Part shown: positions 62,924-64,000 of the stretch, one piece after another
Position numbering within the stretch: position 1 is the first letter of the stretch
How the letters are laid out: the number at the start of each line of letters is the position of its first letter
Assembly (NCBI RefSeq): GCF_002086815.1
Contig: NZ_MVID01000008.1
Span: 62,001-126,000, forward strand
Length of the DNA stretch: 64,000 nt
Direction: 5' to 3'
Origin: Mycolicibacterium parafortuitum
GTDB taxonomy: Bacteria > Actinomycetota > Actinomycetes > Mycobacteriales > Mycobacteriaceae
Made by a program: the position numbers and the translations under genes
Notes under the pieces: generated by a model
The model's database searches: none
What the model was told of the DNA's origin: nothing
The model's input: only the letters and a program-made list of their open reading frames with translations

Positions 62924-63645
62924 TGCCCCCCGCCTATCAGGTGCTGCGCGAACGCCTCCGCGAGGAGATCGCGGGCGGGCGTTACCCCGACGGCATCCGG
63001 CTGCCCACCGAGTCCGAACTCGTGGCGAAGTACGGACTTTCACGCCAGACGGTGCGGCGCGCGTTCCAGGATCTGGTCGCCGACGGCACCGTCTTCCGGG
63101 TGCCGGGACGGGGCAGCTACGCCAGCGAACACGGCCGCCGCTACCTGCGCCAGCTCGGTTCCATCGAGGACCTGATGAGCCTGTCCGACGACACCACGAT
63201 GGAGGTGCTCGACGGTCTGCACCGCCGCGTCGACATCGACGCGGCCAGTCGGCTGCGCCTCGACGGCGACGTCGTCTACACGGTGGTGTTCCGGCGCCTG
63301 CACGACGGTGTGGCGTTCGGACACACGACGATTCACCTGCCTCCGGCGGTGGCCACTGCGGTACTGGACTCCCCCGACCTGGCGACCGGGGCCGTCAGCA
63401 CGCACACCGTGATCGGCCTGCTCGAACCGCACCTGAGACACCCGATCGCCGAAGCCGCGCAGTCGATCACGGTGACCGCGGCCGACCCGGCCGCCGCGGC
63501 GGCGGTCGGATGCGGGCCCGGCCATCCGATGCTGCGGGTGGACCGGCTCTACTCCGACGATCAGGGCTGCCCGGTCGAGCTGGCGGTCAGCCAGTTCCTG
63601 CCCGAGCAGTACACCTACCGCGTCACGCTGCGCCGGTCGAGCTAG
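62923..63645 (+). CDS. GntR-family regulator, HutC subfamily
   Basis: 240 residues: a winged helix-turn-helix (about 5-70, LPTESELVAKYGLSRQTVRRAFQDLVADGTVFRVPGRGSYAS) followed by a UTRA ligand-binding domain (about 90-235), ending LAVSQFLPEQYTYRVTLRRS. HutC-type proteins release DNA when they bind a small acid or sugar phosphate. Coupled translation with the dehydrogenase and the direct repeats at 61676/61731 suggest it controls the surrounding catabolic genes. The 3' end overlaps the convergent enoyl-CoA hydratase by 23 bases. Confidence 0.92.
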   Translation: MPPAYQVLRERLREEIAGGRYPDGIRLPTESELVAKYGLSRQTVRRAFQDLVADGTVFRVPGRGSYASEHGRRYLRQLGSIEDLMSLSDDTTMEVLDGLHRRVDIDAASRLRLDGDVVYTVVFRRLHDGVAFGHTTIHLPPAVATAVLDSPDLATGAVSTHTVIGLLEPHLRHPIAEAAQSITVTAADPAAAAAVGCGPGHPMLRVDRLYSDDQGCPVELAVSQFLPEQYTYRVTLRRSS

Positions 63646-64000
63646 CGGATCCGATCTCGTCGACCAGCCCCCACCGCAGCGCTGTCGCGGCGTCGATCGA
63701 GCGGCCCGACAACACCAGATACGCGGTGCGCCAACGTCCTATCCGCCGGGTGATGCTGACCGTGCCGCCGGCTCCCGGGATCAGGCCGAGCGCCAGCTCG
63801 GGCAGGCCGAGCACCGCATCGGGATGGCACGACACCGTCCCGCAGAACGCCGCCATCTCCAACCCGCTGCCCTGCACCTGACCGTGGATCTGCGCACGGC
63901 ATCTGCCGCCCAACCGGGCGGTGATCTCGTCGAGCACGAGCGCGGGGCTGTGCCGGGTGCGTGCGAGATGCGCACTGGCCGGGTCGGCGAACGTGCCGAA
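63623..64000 (-). CDS. Enoyl-CoA hydratase/isomerase (crotonase), partial
   Basis: C-terminal 125 residues of a crotonase; the N-terminus lies past the right edge. The oxyanion-hole and active-site region is QIHGQVQGSGLEMAAFCGTVSCHPDAVLGLPELALGLIPGAGGT, followed by ITRRIGRWRTAYLVLSGRSIDAATALRWGLVDEIG, the standard family order. It would hydrate or isomerise an enoyl-CoA in the neighbouring pathway. The tail (SASSTGAA) is short, so the usual C-terminal helices are missing or very reduced, which is unusual for the family. Confidence 0.85.
   Translation of the reverse strand, partial: FGTFADPASAHLARTRHSPALVLDEITARLGGRCRAQIHGQVQGSGLEMAAFCGTVSCHPDAVLGLPELALGLIPGAGGTVSITRRIGRWRTAYLVLSGRSIDAATALRWGLVDEIGSASSTGAA

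Overview
The window is high-GC, densely coded DNA from a mycobacterium, most likely a rapidly growing Mycolicibacterium-type species. The gene content points there: an MmpL transporter, a PapA acyltransferase, a very large type I polyketide synthase, several FadE/FadD proteins, the arabinan synthesis enzyme AftD, LpqI, and WS/DGAT and Lip proteins. Gene order supports it: much of the window follows, with insertions, the M. tuberculosis order Rv0223c-Rv0228, Rv0236c-Rv0244c and Rv1425-Rv1428c. No tRNA, rRNA, CRISPR array, insertion sequence or prophage was seen. Homologue names and synteny come from recognition of the proteins, not from a search.

Region 1 (1-14 kb) is part of a glycolipid locus that looks like the trehalose polyphleate (TPP) cluster: mmpL10 (cut by the window edge) and papA3 leftward, and a 3,675-residue bimodular PKS rightward. 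The PKS reads KS-AT-KR-ACP then KS-AT-DH-ER-KR-ACP, with two malonyl-type AT domains. This fits a chain in which a reduced two-carbon unit alternates with an unsaturated one. Region 2 (14-26 kb) holds a TspO-like protein, a reductase, fadE5, an F420-type oxidoreductase, fadA2, fabG4, htdX, a PepSY lipoprotein, a TetR regulator and lpqI. fadE5/fadA2/fabG4/htdX together supply a set of fatty-acid beta-oxidation or elongation steps. The fadE5 promoter and the fadA2-fabG4 promoter region both carry strong palindromes.

Region 3 (25.5-42.5 kb) is a cell-envelope block: a universal stress protein, a DUF2613 peptide, aftD, an acyl-CoA synthetase, a membrane acyltransferase, a DUF3068 protein, a polytopic membrane protein, a glycosyltransferase, a methyltransferase and an aldehyde dehydrogenase. 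A three-gene MpaB-type oxygenase operon and a cytochrome P450 are inserted in it. Region 4 (42.5-47.5 kb) has a SnoaL-like protein, a second FadE5-type dehydrogenase, a RibD-like reductase coupled to an AraC-type regulator, and a short-chain dehydrogenase.

Region 5 (47.5-55 kb) is a neutral-lipid block: acyltransferase, fadD12 and lipO in one tight operon behind a KstR-like operator, a TetR regulator with a small membrane protein, and a WS/DGAT acyltransferase with a second lipase. Region 6 (55-64 kb) has a fused double acyl-CoA dehydrogenase, an HSL-type esterase and a catabolic cluster (amidohydrolase, CoA-transferase-like protein, double hot-dog hydratase, acyl-CoA dehydrogenase, HutC-type GntR regulator, enoyl-CoA hydratase) whose divergent promoter carries two direct operator-like repeats.

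The structure least explained by genes is a set of long intergenic hairpins in two families: one with a conserved GAGCAGACACA base (three copies) and one with TTGCATTCCAGCAG arms (two copies). Other points worth checking are the apparent lack of a standard start codon for aftD, the MpaB operon flanked by two related two-helix membrane proteins, and the GntR-linked catabolic cluster of unknown substrate.
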